Below are positions 45,241 through 55,573 of a stretch of 64,000 nucleotides of DNA, piece after piece; position 1 is the stretch's first letter, and each line of letters begins with the position of its first letter. Position numbers and translations under genes: made by a program. The notes under the pieces were generated by a model. It was not told the origin of the DNA. It searched no databases and worked only from the letters and a program-made list of their open reading frames with translations. The DNA is taken from contig NC_035433.2 of NCBI RefSeq assembly GCF_002127325.2, positions 88,033,350-88,097,349 on the forward strand, given 5' to 3'. This DNA is from Helianthus annuus. Its lineage: Eukaryota > Streptophyta > Magnoliopsida > Asterales > Asteraceae.

Positions 45241-45600
45241 ATTGTTCAAGATATCATGGATGCGCCTAAGACCGCAACTGGCATAGACTTGATCAAGCAG
45301 CGTGCCCGTGATGATGGTTTTAAAGCTGGTTACAGCCGCTGCATCGGCCATATAAACATTTTGTCTAAAGGCGGCTATACTGATGAACGGTCCGGGTATC
45401 GTGACGTGGACACCGAAGCGCTTCTTGATGCGGCCGTTGCATCCTTTTATGACATGTCTCTCTCTTGTGTGGAGAAGCATGACGAATGCTTAGAGGCCGC
45501 GGATTATGTAGACCGGTTGTGGATGCTATATGCCGACGCGGAGGAGGGAAATACTGCTGGTGGCGGCCAGGATGGCGCGGGTACCAGTGGTACAAAGTAG
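45241..45600 (+). CDS. Last exon of the antisense gene
   Basis: Follows TTTTGTTGCAG. Open from IVQDIMDAPKTATG to GTSGTK and TAG, about 119 codons. It contains SRCIGHINILSKGGYTDE and a C-terminal Gly-rich tail. The protein frame here is undamaged. No enzyme motif recognised. Confidence 0.6.
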   Translation: MVQDIMDAPKTATGIDLIKQRARDDGFKAGYSRCIGHINILSKGGYTDERSGYRDVDTEALLDAAVASFYDMSLSCVEKHDECLEAADYVDRLWMLYADAEEGNTAGGGQDGAGTSGTK

Positions 45601-45767
45601 GACTAGGTTGGCCTGCGTGCCCTTTTTTGTTTTCCTCGTTGTATACGTTAGAACTTATGTAAATCCATTGTGCACCGCGTGGGTGCATGAATTTTTTGAA
45701 TATAAGTTTAACTGTTGCTCAATTTGTACAAGTGTTTTTACTTCTTGCATGTTTGATCGTGTGTATG

Positions 45768-46016
45768 CGGAACTCTACCCATTGTGAATGGGGTTGAGTA
45801 TACTCTATACCTTTGTCGTATGAGTATGCGTCAATTCCATTGCCCTGTTAGGGTTTAGGAATTGTGTAAGTTTTGTAAAAACTTGTGTATCCGGAACTCT
45901 ACCCATTATGAATGGGGTTGAGTATACTCTAACCTTTGTCGTATGAGTATGAGTCAATTCCATCGTTCGTCCTGTTAGGGTTTAGGAATTGTGTAAGTTT
46001 TGTAAAAACTTGTGTA
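45768..46016. repeat. 124-bp direct duplication between the convergent Tat genes
   Basis: 45768-45891 is repeated at 45892-46016 with a few changes (both start cggaactctacccatt and end gtaaaaacttgtgta). It lies in the 650-bp gap between the ends of the antisense gene and of pol, where both transcripts would terminate. Confidence 0.8.
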
Positions 46017-46252
46017 TCTGGTCGGATAGACAATGTTTTGCCTTTGCTGGCCTATTACAATATTTGTGTGTGGTTAGCACTTTGTGTGGGTATCGCGAAT
46101 GAAGATTTTGCCAATCTGTTTTTGCGGATATCGCAAAGTGGAACACGCATTTGTAATAGCAGTAACAAACAATATTGCATTGAATTGCTCGTTTATTTAT
46201 TTGCAAATGGCCTGCGGCCCGATAGGTTACATGGAAGTGTAAAAAACATGGC

Positions 46253-47776
46253 TTACATGTAGCAGCGTCTAAGCTGTTGTGCATTCCATGTGCGTGCGAT
46301 AGTTTCGCCTTCTAACGTTTGCAGTTTATACGCGCCTTTGCCCAAGACCTCTTTGATGAGGTAGGGTCCTTCCCACTTGGGGGCAAGTTTTCTTGAGCGC
46401 CCCGCGTTAGATGCTTCGTTATCGCGAAGGACGTAGTCTCCCGGGTTAAATGTACAAACCCGCACGCGTGAATTGTAATATTTTTCAAGCTTGGTTTTGT
46501 ACTTGGCCTCGTTGATGGCAGCGTTTTCGCGCCTTTCTTCTAGGAGGTCCAAGTCAAGTCTGCGTGCTTCATTGTTGGCTATTTTGTTGATAGCCAACAT
46601 TCGAGGTGAAGGAAGACCTACTTCTGCGGGGATTACCGCTTCGGAACCATAGACCAGGCTGAAGGGTGTCTCCCCGTTGCTTGTTTTTGGCCTTGTTCGG
46701 TGAGCCCATAAGATGCTTGAGAGTTCATCGACCCAGCCACGCCTGGCTGTTCCCAACCTTGCTTTGATGCTTTCGACTAGACTTTTATTGATACTCTCAA
46801 CTTGGCCATTCCCTTGCGGGTGTGCCACGGAGGAGAATATGTGTTCAATATGCAGTTCTTCCAGCCATTTTTGAAATTCGTCAGCGGCAAAGTTGGTGCC
46901 GTTATCGGTAACGATGCACATTGGTAGGCCAAAACGGCAGATGATGTGTTCCCAAATGAATTTCCTCGTTATCATAGCAGTGGTTGAGGCAAGTGGTTTT
47001 GCCTCTACCCATTTTGTGAAATAATCGACAGCTACTATGATAAACTTGACCGCACCTGGTGCGTCTGGGAATGGTCCGACCACATCGATTGCCCATTTCT
47101 GAAAGGGCCATGCGGTGGTGACTGGGATCAAGTTGTTCTTGGGGCGCAAGGTCTTGGGGGCATGCCGTTGGCAATTAATACACTTGCACAATTCTTTGAC
47201 GGCATCCAGGTGCATGCCGGACCAGTAATACCCAGCATTCATGATTTTAGCCACTACCATGCGTGGTCCTGCGTGTATGCCGCACATTCCCTCGTGTATC
47301 TCTCTGATGAGGTATGTGGCATCTTGGGGGTCGACGCAGCGTAGGAGTGGTCCCAGGTATGATTTGCGGTATAGGATACCGTCTCCCATTTGATAATGAC
47401 ACGCTTTGTATTGCAACTTGCGTGCCTCTGACTTGCTTTCGGGAGTCACACCTGATTGCAAGTATGCAATGATTGGTGTCATCCAGGATGTTGTGCCGTA
47501 CTGGATGACATTGACTTGGCGCAGGGGTACTGAGGGATTCTGCAGGATTTCAATGCGTATCTCCTTTGCCAAGTGTTGGAAGCTGGTGGACGCGAGTTTT
47601 GACAGTGCATCCACGGATTTGTTTTCACTTATGTTGATATGTCGGATATTGAAGGAAGTGAATTTTGATTTTAGTTGCAAGGCTTGCTCGAGGTAGAGGA
47701 TCATGATATCCCCTTTTGCGGTATAGTCACCGCGCACCTGACCTGCAACTAACAAGTAGTCGACGTGTGCTTCCAA
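46253..47776 (-). CDS. Tat RNase H end and integrase (507 codons, open)
   Basis: First about 60 residues are the end of an RNase H domain (EAHVDYLLVAGQVRGDY, with the late acidic residue). The integrase HHCC finger follows (HEGMCGIHAGP; CKCINCQRH). The integrase core has WAIDVVGPFP, VTDNGTNFAADEF and HPQGNGQVESINK, giving the D,D,E triad. The C-terminal end (KWEGPYLIKEVLGKGAYKL) is the usual integrase tail without a chromodomain. This is the only undamaged part of the Tat pol. The true reading frame continues upstream (47777-48118) into the RNase H start. Confidence 0.88.
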   Translation of the reverse strand: MEAHVDYLLVAGQVRGDYTAKGDIMILYLEQALQLKSKFTSFNIRHINISENKSVDALSKLASTSFQHLAKEIRIEILQNPSVPLRQVNVIQYGTTSWMTPIIAYLQSGVTPESKSEARKLQYKACHYQMGDGILYRKSYLGPLLRCVDPQDATYLIREIHEGMCGIHAGPRMVVAKIMNAGYYWSGMHLDAVKELCKCINCQRHAPKTLRPKNNLIPVTTAWPFQKWAIDVVGPFPDAPGAVKFIIVAVDYFTKWVEAKPLASTTAMITRKFIWEHIICRFGLPMCIVTDNGTNFAADEFQKWLEELHIEHIFSSVAHPQGNGQVESINKSLVESIKARLGTARRGWVDELSSILWAHRTRPKTSNGETPFSLVYGSEAVIPAEVGLPSPRMLAINKIANNEARRLDLDLLEERRENAAINEAKYKTKLEKYYNSRVRVCTFNPGDYVLRDNEASNAGRSRKLAPKWEGPYLIKEVLGKGAYKLQTLEGETIARTWNAQQLRRCYM

Positions 47777-48448
47777 ATGTTGTGCGCCGAGCTTGACTGC
47801 TAGACGAAGCCCTGCCAGTAGAGCCTCATACTCTGCCTCGTTATTTGTGCTTTTGAAATCAAGGCGGATTGCATAGGTGAGCTCTTGGCCGTCGGGGTTG
47901 ACGAGTCGCAGACCTGCGCCTGCACCTTCTTCGTTGGACGCACCATCGGTAAAAAGTGCCCATATTTCTGAAGAAGGTGGTGGCGGTGCAGGGTTTTGTT
48001 CTTCCTCGCATTCTTGGATGCGATTTGCCGGTACCTCGGCAACGAAATCTGCCAGGACCTGGCCCTTGATTGCGGGGCGCGGCTTGTAGTTTAGCGTGAG
48101 TGCGCCCAGCTCGATTGCCTATTTTGCTAACCTCACAGAGATGTCAGGTTTGGATAGGATCGGGCCGATCCTATAGTTGGTTAACACCGTGATGACGTGA
48201 TTTGTGAAGTAGCGTCGCAACCGTCTTGATGCGTGTACTAGTGCTAGTACCAACTTTTCCATTATTGAATATCTTGTTTCTGGGTCGTTGAGCATCTTGC
48301 TGATGTAGTAGATGGGTGTTTGAACTCCCTCCCGTTCCACTATCAGTACCGCACCCACCGCATTGTCTGTGGCGGATAGGTATAATATAAGTGGTTCGTC
48401 TTTGCGTGGCGCGGTTAGGGTTGGGAGTTGTATCAAACACTCCTTCAT
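47777..48448 (-). pseudogene. Tat RT connection and two RNase H-type domains, with a stop
   Basis: 48448-48119 reads LYLSATDNAVGAVLI and YYISKMLNDPETRYS, the RNase H linked to RT. A TAG near 48119 (RLAK*AIELGAL, expected Trp) interrupts it. The same frame then reads WALFTDGASNEEGAGAG and NNEAEYEALLAGLRLA, a second RNase H with its Asp and Glu. This second, archaeal-type RNase H is a known feature of Tat elements. Confidence 0.8.
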
Positions 48449-48560
48449 TTCCCGGAAAGCATCTTCAGCCTCTGCGGTTCATTGGAATTGTTCTTTCTTA
48501 AGACAGTTCCGCAGGGTCTTGATGAAAGGATAAGATTTAGCTGCATGGTTGGCTAAGAAT

Positions 48561-49271
48561 CTATTTAGTGCGGCTAGCCTGCCGGCTAGTCATTGCATGT
48601 CTTTCATCGTTGAAGGCGATGGCATGCGCTCGATCACCTGAACTTTTTCCGGGTTTACCTAATCCATCTTTGGTTACGATGAATCCAATGAATTTGCCTT
48701 CTTCCATTCCAAACGAGCATTTCCCTGGGTTGAGCTTCATATTGACGCTTCGCAGAGTTTGGAATGTTCTTTCGATATCAGTGAGCATGGTATCCTCTTC
48801 CATGCTCATGACGACTAGGTCGTCCATGTAGATTTCGACACTTTTGCTGATTTGCCCGCGAAAAGTGTCGTTCATCAGTTTTTGATAGGTCGCGCCCGCG
48901 TTGCGCAACCCAAACGGCATTTTTGTGTAGCAATAATTTTCGGTAGGTGTGCGGAATGCCGTTTTGTCTTCGTCCTCGATTGCCATCTGTACCTAATGGT
49001 AGCCTTTGTAACAATCGAGGAAGCACTTCCATCGAAATGGTGCGAGGTTATCAACCTTTTCGTCGATTTCCGGAAGCGCGTAACAATCCTTGGGACAGGC
49101 TTTGTTGAGGTCTTTATAATCGACGCACATGCGCCAGCCCCCTTATGGTTTCTCTACCATGACTGGGTTAGACAACCAGGTCTGGTACTTGACTTCCCGC
49201 AGGATGCCTGCGGAGAGCAGTTCTTCGACCTGCCCACGCATCGCCTGGTTTTTTGCGGATCCAAGGTGGCG
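48561..49271 (-). pseudogene. Tat reverse transcriptase, with stops and a frameshift
   Basis: Reads GILREVKYQTWLSNPVM, GGWRMCVDYKDLNKACPKD, KMPFGLRNAGATYQKLMND and the catalytic YMDDLVVMS. In-frame stops occur after VEKP and after CYKGYH (expected Gln). After FIGFIVTKDGLG the frame shifts and continues as KVQVIERMPSPST in the frame used further downstream. Not functional as read. Confidence 0.88.
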
Positions 49272-50282
49272 TTAGCCTTGGATCACCGGCTTGATACCTG
49301 GTAAGGTATTCAAGAAATGTTGCGCGATTTCGCGTGGGACCCCAGTCATGTCTGCGGGTGCCCATGCAAAAATATCTTGGTTACTGAAGAGAAGCTGCTT
49401 CAGGTACGCCCTGGTGTTGGGGGACAAGGCGTGGCCCAACGTTACCTTTTGTTCTGGGTATCTTGCGTTGAGAACCCATTTTTCTGGTTGGTTGTTGGGG
49501 GTCGGCCTTGCTACCTTGGTCGGACGCAGTTCTTCCGACGTCATAACTTCCCGGCGTGCATAGATTATCGCGACCCCTGTTTCGGTTGGGAAACAGATTG
49601 CAGAATGGGGTACGGACGTAATCATGTTGAAATCACCTTGGGATTCTCTCCCAAGGAGGACGTCATATTTGGAAGTATGAGGTAAAACCATGAAGTTTAC
49701 CTCTTCTGTTCGTGTGTGCCTTCCGCTGGTGAGGCGCACAGGAAACGTAATTTGGCCAAGGGGAAAGACAGTTTCCCCTGCGAACCCGGCCAATGGGTAA
49801 TCCACTGCTTGCAACCGTTCTTTGTCTTCTTGATTTAATTGGTTGAAGCATTGCTCATATATGATATCAGAAGTACTGCCCGGGTCGATGAATAATCGCT
49901 CGGTGCAGTAATGAGCTAGTTGGCCGGTGATGACGACCGCGCGTCTGTCGTGTGGGCCGCCTCGGACTTTTGGGAAGACACCTTGCTTGTCTTTCCAGTC
50001 ATTGTCTGGTCTTCTCGCCGCCTTGCGCGGCCTTCCTTTGCCTCCGTTGATCATATGGGTTGAGGCCACATACATGGTCCTCTTCCCTGAGGAGGTGCCC
50101 TCGCCATGGGGGGTGATGCGCCTGGTGGCTTTTTGCCCACCAGGCAGCAAGTGTTGCAGCTTCCATTCCTTTAGGGCCCGCTCAATCTCCAGTCGGAGAC
50201 TTATGTAGTTATTTGTTGTATGGCCCGAGTCCTTGTGGTACTCACAATAGAGAGTGAGATCCTGATTTTTCTTTGACTTCAT
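49272..50282 (-). CDS. Tat gag end and aspartic protease (336 codons, open)
   Basis: Starts MKSKKNQDLTLYCEYHK and continues CEYHKDSGHTT, a zinc-knuckle-like segment at the gag C-terminus. The protease region has FIDPGSTSDIIYEQCF, where the usual D-T/S-G is D-P-G, and YDVLLGRESQGDF. It ends at a TAA exactly where RT should begin (GIKPVIQG*). Upstream the same frame continues past one TGA into more gag to 50547. Confidence 0.75.
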   Translation of the reverse strand: MKSKKNQDLTLYCEYHKDSGHTTNNYISLRLEIERALKEWKLQHLLPGGQKATRRITPHGEGTSSGKRTMYVASTHMINGGKGRPRKAARRPDNDWKDKQGVFPKVRGGPHDRRAVVITGQLAHYCTERLFIDPGSTSDIIYEQCFNQLNQEDKERLQAVDYPLAGFAGETVFPLGQITFPVRLTSGRHTRTEEVNFMVLPHTSKYDVLLGRESQGDFNMITSVPHSAICFPTETGVAIIYARREVMTSEELRPTKVARPTPNNQPEKWVLNARYPEQKVTLGHALSPNTRAYLKQLLFSNQDIFAWAPADMTGVPREIAQHFLNTLPGIKPVIQG

Positions 50283-50547
50283 TGGTTGGGCCGGTCACAA
50301 GGTCTGCGCGTCCGTAAGGAGAACTTCGCTCGGCGACTTGGTGATCTCGGTCCAGTTGCGGTCCCGAGACTCTTTCTTTGATGCCCGGTTATCCCGTTGG
50401 GTGTTAATTGTTGCCCCTTGCGTCAAACTGGTTGGTGCGCGGAAAATAAGGTTTGGAATCGCTGCCGCGATTCCCTGCGTCCCGGTTGCGCTTATTGTTG
50501 CGCTTGGGCTCGCAGCGGGAGGTTTGACCTTCCGCATGGGGCTTTGT

Positions 50548-53500
50548 TGTAACACCTCGAAAAATTTCGTCCAATAATGTCTTGACACGTGTCATAAGGT
50601 TCCGGTATGTGAAAACATACTTTAGAGGGACTAAAAGTGACAAACAGTGAAAACTATGGAACGTAAGGGTCCAAAGTGTCAACAATGGATAAATAGACTC
50701 TATGATAACCCTACATAATGTTTATAACCTTAAACGGATGGTTCATGGATCATACGACGCGGAAATTGCACAAAAGTGAAGTATTGCAAACTATAGGGGC
50801 CAAAAGTGTCAACATGTTTAATTTATACCTCTGAGTGAAATTTTGGCAGACCCGAAGCTTTATAATGCTAAAATATACTCACTAGAATATGTGGTAAAAA
50901 TTTCATGAAGTTTCGTCAACGTATGAGAAAGTTATGGCCAAAACCGTACTTAAAGGGCTAAAAGCGTCAACGTCGAATTTCATGGCTTTTCGGTTGAGCG
51001 CAAAGTTATCCGAGGACATTACCATGTTGGTAAATGTCCTAAGGTTCTTAAAAACCAAGTTTGGGGGTTTACGGGTCAAAATAAGCAGCCGATACATCGC
51101 GTGCAAGTTCAGGGACCAAAGCTGCCAAAATGGAAATTGTTTGGGCTGATCAGAGGTCAGGCGACCCGCCTGGACTGACTCAAGCGGGCCGCGTGGGACT
51201 GCCAGTAACATAAATTCGCGAAAATTGTATTTTTAGTCCGAATTTCAAGTTGTAAACAGCTCATGGCACCTCCTTAAGCTCCAATAGAATGTCTTGCATG
51301 CCTATGGTAACAGTGAGCTACTCCCAAACATCAGAATTCAGCTTTAAATCAGATTATTCATCCATTCTCTTGGCACTTGCATTTGATCAAGAAGCTCTCA
51401 ACTTTCAAGAACTCTCTCAAGAACTTCTGGAGCATTTCTGGACATCAAGGCCGACTCCTAGTGTTAACTAAGCATCAATAGGACCTTGGTAAGCTTCTAT
51501 TTCAGTCCTTAATTCGTTCTTGCATCGATTATTAGTAAAAGTCAAACTGATTGTTCTTATACTTTGACTTTCTGATTAAACGAGTTTCACTCAGTCATTT
51601 CTCGAATTGAAACCACATATATGTTGGTATTTATGTGGGAAACAAACCCTCAAGAGGGTATTCTCTGATTCCCACTTATTGCATGCTAATTGTCGAGTCA
51701 AAGGCGTTCTTAAAAAGTCAACAGAAATGGTTTTTGTGAAAAATAGCTTAAATGGTAATGTAAATGACATGCAATCTGTTTGATCGTCATAGATAGCTTT
51801 ATAATGAATATAAGAATGTGTTTTACCACGATCAACTCGACAATCTTTAGTATAAATACGAATCGGAACCGAAAGTCTTGTAAAACGACTAATTCGTAGA
51901 CTATCGATTCGGATTCGTACATGCATGTTTGAGATCTGTATTGGAGAGTATTTTTGACCATTTTTATTTTGGTAAAACTTTCTGGAATTTTTGTTGTTTG
52001 AGTCTATGCTTAGCCGATTCATTTGCATGTTTCCGATTTTGCTTAAAAGTTGACTGTTTTGCCCTTTTTGGTATAAAACGTGATTTTTGGAAAAGTGAAA
52101 GAGTAGAAATCTTCATTTCTAATATATAAACTTGCACCGAAAATTTCGGATCAGTTGGTGGTCCAGATTTTGAGTTATGGCCATTAGCGTAAAACTATGT
52201 TCTTAAGTTACATAAACGGCCCTTTTCGCATATAACCCATTTCAGGCCACGTTTTGATACAAAACTTTTTACCCACTGATGTTATATAATATTTTGGGAT
52301 TTTAGATGATTTTTATTTAATTTTTGGCTGATCGGATCTTAGATCGCTAAGTTATTTCGGTTTATGTCGGTTTTGACCGTTTAGGCCATAAAATGAGTTT
52401 TATGCATTCTTTTGACCCGAAACTTTTTTCCTACTGATTTTATATGTTAAATAGATTATTTTAAGTATTCTGGAAATATAAAAATCCCAGATTTATTTTG
52501 AAAACCCGGAAACGCCTCTAAATCGTATTTTAAGCGTTTTTAGCGCATAGTAAGCGTATTACTCATTTTTAACATATAAGACTTATACCTACTGATGTAA
52601 TTAGTATATTTTCATATAATAACAGTAAGTATAAGTATATGAACTCAGATTTCCAGTTTTGGCAGTTTTAGCCCTTGTGAAATTACTAAAATACCCCTAC
52701 GGTGCATAGTTTGATTTTTAAATGTTAAGTTTGGTATATGGGTCATACCCTACTGATATGATATGTTAAATGGAGTATATTTACTGTATAAACCAGACCC
52801 GAAACTCAGATTTCTAATTTGACTCTTTTATAATCTTTTAAATGACCAAAATGCCCTTCTAAGGCACAAATTGAGTTTAAAACTATTCGGGGCATAATAG
52901 AACATGACTTACTGATGTTATATCATATCTAAAGCATATTATCTCAGGAAACTTGCATTTGACTCCTTTGGCTACCCGTAACGCCCTTTTTGCGTTCGGT
53001 TCGGTTTACGTAACTAGTTTGCGTAAATTGACCGAAGCGGGTCAAACGTTATCATTTTTATCTCAAAATCCAGAATGTATTTAGTATACCCATAATATAC
53101 AAGTATTCAAACTTGTCGGGTCTAAATCACATTCTATCCGGTCTTTCGCTTAATCGTGCGCTTGTACCGTATCATCCTTAAACTAACCGGTCAAGCTTAG
53201 GCTTAAATAAAAGACCCGTTAGAAATCTAATAGGTTATTATAAACCTTTGTTCCAGATTAGGAGGCCCAGTAAAAGCGACCACACTTACCGATTGTGTTA
53301 CATACTTGCTCAGGTAAATACATTTTGACTTATTTTCCCTATACGGGCTTGGGGTACGGTATTTAAAATACCGCTTGATCGGGCGCACAAGTCCTGCGCC
53401 TTATGGGTGTACAGTCTTGAATAGCTTGTGCGACTCGTTTAAACAGTCTTGTCTTACTTTATGCTTTGGGGGGTTATTGACCGTGTCCCGGATATCCTTG

Positions 53501-54087
53501 GCATTATCTAACGAGAGGGCCACGACCAGAGCACGGGGTGTAGGCGTACACTCGGCGTGTATAACTCTTTAATGTGGTGTGTCATTTAATCTTTAGCCCG
53601 GACAGTAGATCCCGGGCCACCAAAGATACGAGTGCATGTAAATCGTTCACAAGTTTATATTGCATAATTATCCCAAGTTAATAAAAATATTTATGCCTTG
53701 TGCATTTAAATCAATTTTCAATCATTTTCAAAATGAGTCAGTTGATTTGTATTTACCAGTGTAAACTGACGTATTTTTCCCAAAAGGTTAAGTGCAGGTA
53801 CTATACGAAATAGGCTGGCTGTTTCCTAAGAGCGTCCACTATAGTCTCGCAAGCTCGGACGACAAAATATCTGTTGAACAATTTTTATCTTATTTTATTT
53901 GATCCGCCTGTGGATCCGTTTCAACTACTTATGATGTTATTATGTCATTTTAAATTAAAGTTGAAATGTATCTATTCTGCTTCCGCTGTGCATCATTATA
54001 TTGTGTTGTTTGTCTATGACGATGCCAACTACGTCACTGTACCCCACACCGGGCCCACCGGTGACACGTGGAAATCGGGGTGTGACA
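50548..54087 (+). repeat. Chromovirus 5' LTR (3540 bp)
   Basis: TGTAACACCTCGAAAAATTT ... CGGGGTGTGACA. Two GC-rich motifs of the gcgggccgcgtggg type lie at about 51162-51205. No gene; small ORFs near 50903-51471 and 51591-52129 recur exactly in the 3' LTR and are non-coding LTR sequence. Confidence 0.93.
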
Positions 54088-54090
54088 GGT

Positions 54091-54103
54091 TGGTATCAGA
54101 GCC
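54091..54103 (+). promoter_or_regulatory. Chromovirus primer-binding site
   Basis: TGGTATCAGAGCC three bases after the LTR end, matching initiator methionine tRNA. Confidence 0.9.
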
Positions 54104-54298
54104 AACGCTGAGTGAATTAAACACTAGTCCTTTGTGTTTAATCTCAGTTACACAATTGCACAATCCTCGATTTTCGAGTCTAGACAAAGAACTTAGGAAA
54201 TGTTCGATATTTCGTTTATTTTATCTTTATTTTTTTTATTATTAGCTTTGTCTTATATATTTTGTTGTGCAACTTGTTTAATTTTTGACAGGTTCATC

Positions 54299-55573
54299 AT
54301 GCCGCCACGTATGCGAGGACGAGGAGGATTCGCCACATCGCACGATCATGAGGCAGGACCCTCACACAGGCGAGCTCCATCAGCTTCGCACAACACCGCA
54401 GCTAACGATCTTTGGAGATCATTTGCCGAGCCAGCCAGGCACTCAGTATCTGCGAGCACTTCGCCATCACTACCCCAATCATTTGGGCCCCACTCGGAAA
54501 ATGGGCCCCATGGTTCCCATGGATCTTATATACCTCTTCATCAGTCACCTCACCACTACCCAGCACCAGCTTATCAGGGCCTATACAACCCTGACGCTTT
54601 CTTGGATGAGCCGGTGGGTCATAACCCACTAGGACCGGAAGACCACTTCTCTGGTGGTCACGAGATGGAGGTTGACGAGGACACAGACCCTTCACTGCCA
54701 CCGTCAGGTACGCCCAACCATCCTATCGAGATATCGGATGGGTCACCATTTAGGGGATCACCCTACAATGGTGTTGATAGCTTTGAGGAGAAGTTCAGGC
54801 AGCACGATTGGTATTACACCCCCAGCCACCACAACTCTCCGATGCTCCAGTCTCGCCATGGTTCGCCGGTGCACTCGCAGCACCACTCTCAGCAGCAGCA
54901 GCTTCAGCAGCCGCCCTTGCAGCAGGACCTATCTGAGGCCCTCTGGCGCGACGTGATCACTCCGTCGCCACCACCACCACCAGTTTTGCCTCCTCCGCCT
55001 CAGAGGCCAAGGAGGAATGCGCGTATGTCTACGCGAGGAGGGATTCGCATTGGTACCCCTCCACACATTGGTAGCAGCCGCTACTCACCTCTTCATGAGG
55101 AGTCCGAGATGGGGGAGTCTCCGCATCCCGTTTCGGAGGTCACTTCTACGCCGATTCCGCCTCTGCCGCTGCAGAACTTCGGAGAGCCGATTCCGGCTTA
55201 CGCCAGCGCAGCGCAGTTCAACCCGTTTGAGCCGACTTTCCCTCCCGGTTATGATTATACGGGAGATCCCTACTGGTTAGCCTCAGGCTACAATCCTCTC
55301 AACCAGGAGAGTACCTTTGGAGGTCCCTGGACTACGGGACCATCAGCTTTTGGTTACCCTCCGGGTTACCAGCAGCCATCGCAGCCGCAGCAGTACCAGC
55401 CACCACCGCCGGCACCTATGATGTCGCCGCCGCAGGTTCAGGAAATCCTGCAAGGAATAAACAATGTACGACGTGATTTGCAACATGAGATGCGAGCTGA
55501 TCGCCGACGCAACGATGGCATGTTCAAGAAGATGTTTGATTTGCTCAAGGGTAAGAGTAAGAAGGATCGTTGA
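54299..55573 (+). CDS. Extra ORF upstream of gag-pol: 424-aa Pro/Gln/His/Ser-rich protein of unknown function
   Basis: I chose the ATG at 54299 (MPPRMRGRGGFATSHDHEAG). An earlier ATG at 54200 would add a hydrophobic stretch encoded by a T-rich leader, which looks less natural. Arg/Gly-rich N-terminus, then low-complexity Pro, Gln, His and Ser-rich sequence with acidic patches (GGHEMEVDEDTDPS). The C-terminus is basic and helical (QEILQGINNVRRDLQHEMRA ... KGKSKKDR). No zinc knuckle, gag domain, signal peptide or enzyme motif. It lies 875 bp before gag-pol. Intact frame in a young element suggests selection. Candidate roles (accessory RNA-binding or gag-like factor) are inference only. Confidence 0.75.
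   Translation: MPPRMRGRGGFATSHDHEAGPSHRRAPSASHNTAANDLWRSFAEPARHSVSASTSPSLPQSFGPHSENGPHGSHGSYIPLHQSPHHYPAPAYQGLYNPDAFLDEPVGHNPLGPEDHFSGGHEMEVDEDTDPSLPPSGTPNHPIEISDGSPFRGSPYNGVDSFEEKFRQHDWYYTPSHHNSPMLQSRHGSPVHSQHHSQQQQLQQPPLQQDLSEALWRDVITPSPPPPPVLPPPPQRPRRNARMSTRGGIRIGTPPHIGSSRYSPLHEESEMGESPHPVSEVTSTPIPPLPLQNFGEPIPAYASAAQFNPFEPTFPPGYDYTGDPYWLASGYNPLNQESTFGGPWTTGPSAFGYPPGYQQPSQPQQYQPPPPAPMMSPPQVQEILQGINNVRRDLQHEMRADRRRNDGMFKKMFDLLKGKSKKDR

Larger units (their letters stand above)
42256..45600 (+). pseudogene. Multi-exon gene antisense to Tat pol: 'putative gypsy type transposon' family protein
   Basis: Reconstructed exons: 42256-43018, 43090-43247, 43321-43701, 43776-44921, 45010-45174, 45241-45600, all introns GT...AG. 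Exon 1 opens MAEPSNPHNVEGENPEQ. It then carries the domain I recognise as Pfam Transposase_28 ('putative gypsy type transposon'): VLEHYHLHISQLSPFGM, FEYTFRAHGLDVTVENF, KWKKRFFYV. Exons 3-6 are basic and then coiled-coil-rich. Defects: TAA near 42451, TAG near 42558, TAA near 42919 and a shift near 43138. The exon 3/4 junction as drawn does not preserve phase. Exons 4-6 join in phase and end in TAG at 45598-45600. Function unknown. Such antisense ORFs between pol and 3' LTR are described for Tat-type elements. Confidence 0.7.
46253..50547 (-). pseudogene. Tat-type Ty3/gypsy gag-pol, decayed and 5'-truncated
   Basis: Order on minus: gag C-terminus (50547-50283), CCHC-like/protease (50282-49272), RT (about 49271-48560), RT connection and first RNase H (48448-48119), second RNase H (48118 into 47776), integrase to 46253. 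Stops seen: TGA near 50295, TAA near 49272, two in RT near 49144 and 48995, TAG near 48119. There is a frameshift near 48655. The duplicated RNase H and absence of a chromodomain fit the Tat lineage. The rest of gag was cut off by the chromovirus insertion at 50548. Confidence 0.9.

Noticed and set aside
42256..45600. Independent host gene captured at this locus
   Set aside because: Possible, but the family is linked to gypsy elements and the gene lies exactly between Tat pol and 3' LTR in the usual place of antisense ORFs, so it is treated as part of the element.
49291..49685. Plus-strand open frames across the Tat protease region
   Set aside because: Shadows of the minus-strand gag/protease frame, which shows family motifs.
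50903..52129. Small ORFs in the chromovirus LTR, repeated at 61414-62640
   Set aside because: Present identically only because the LTR is duplicated; no protein features.
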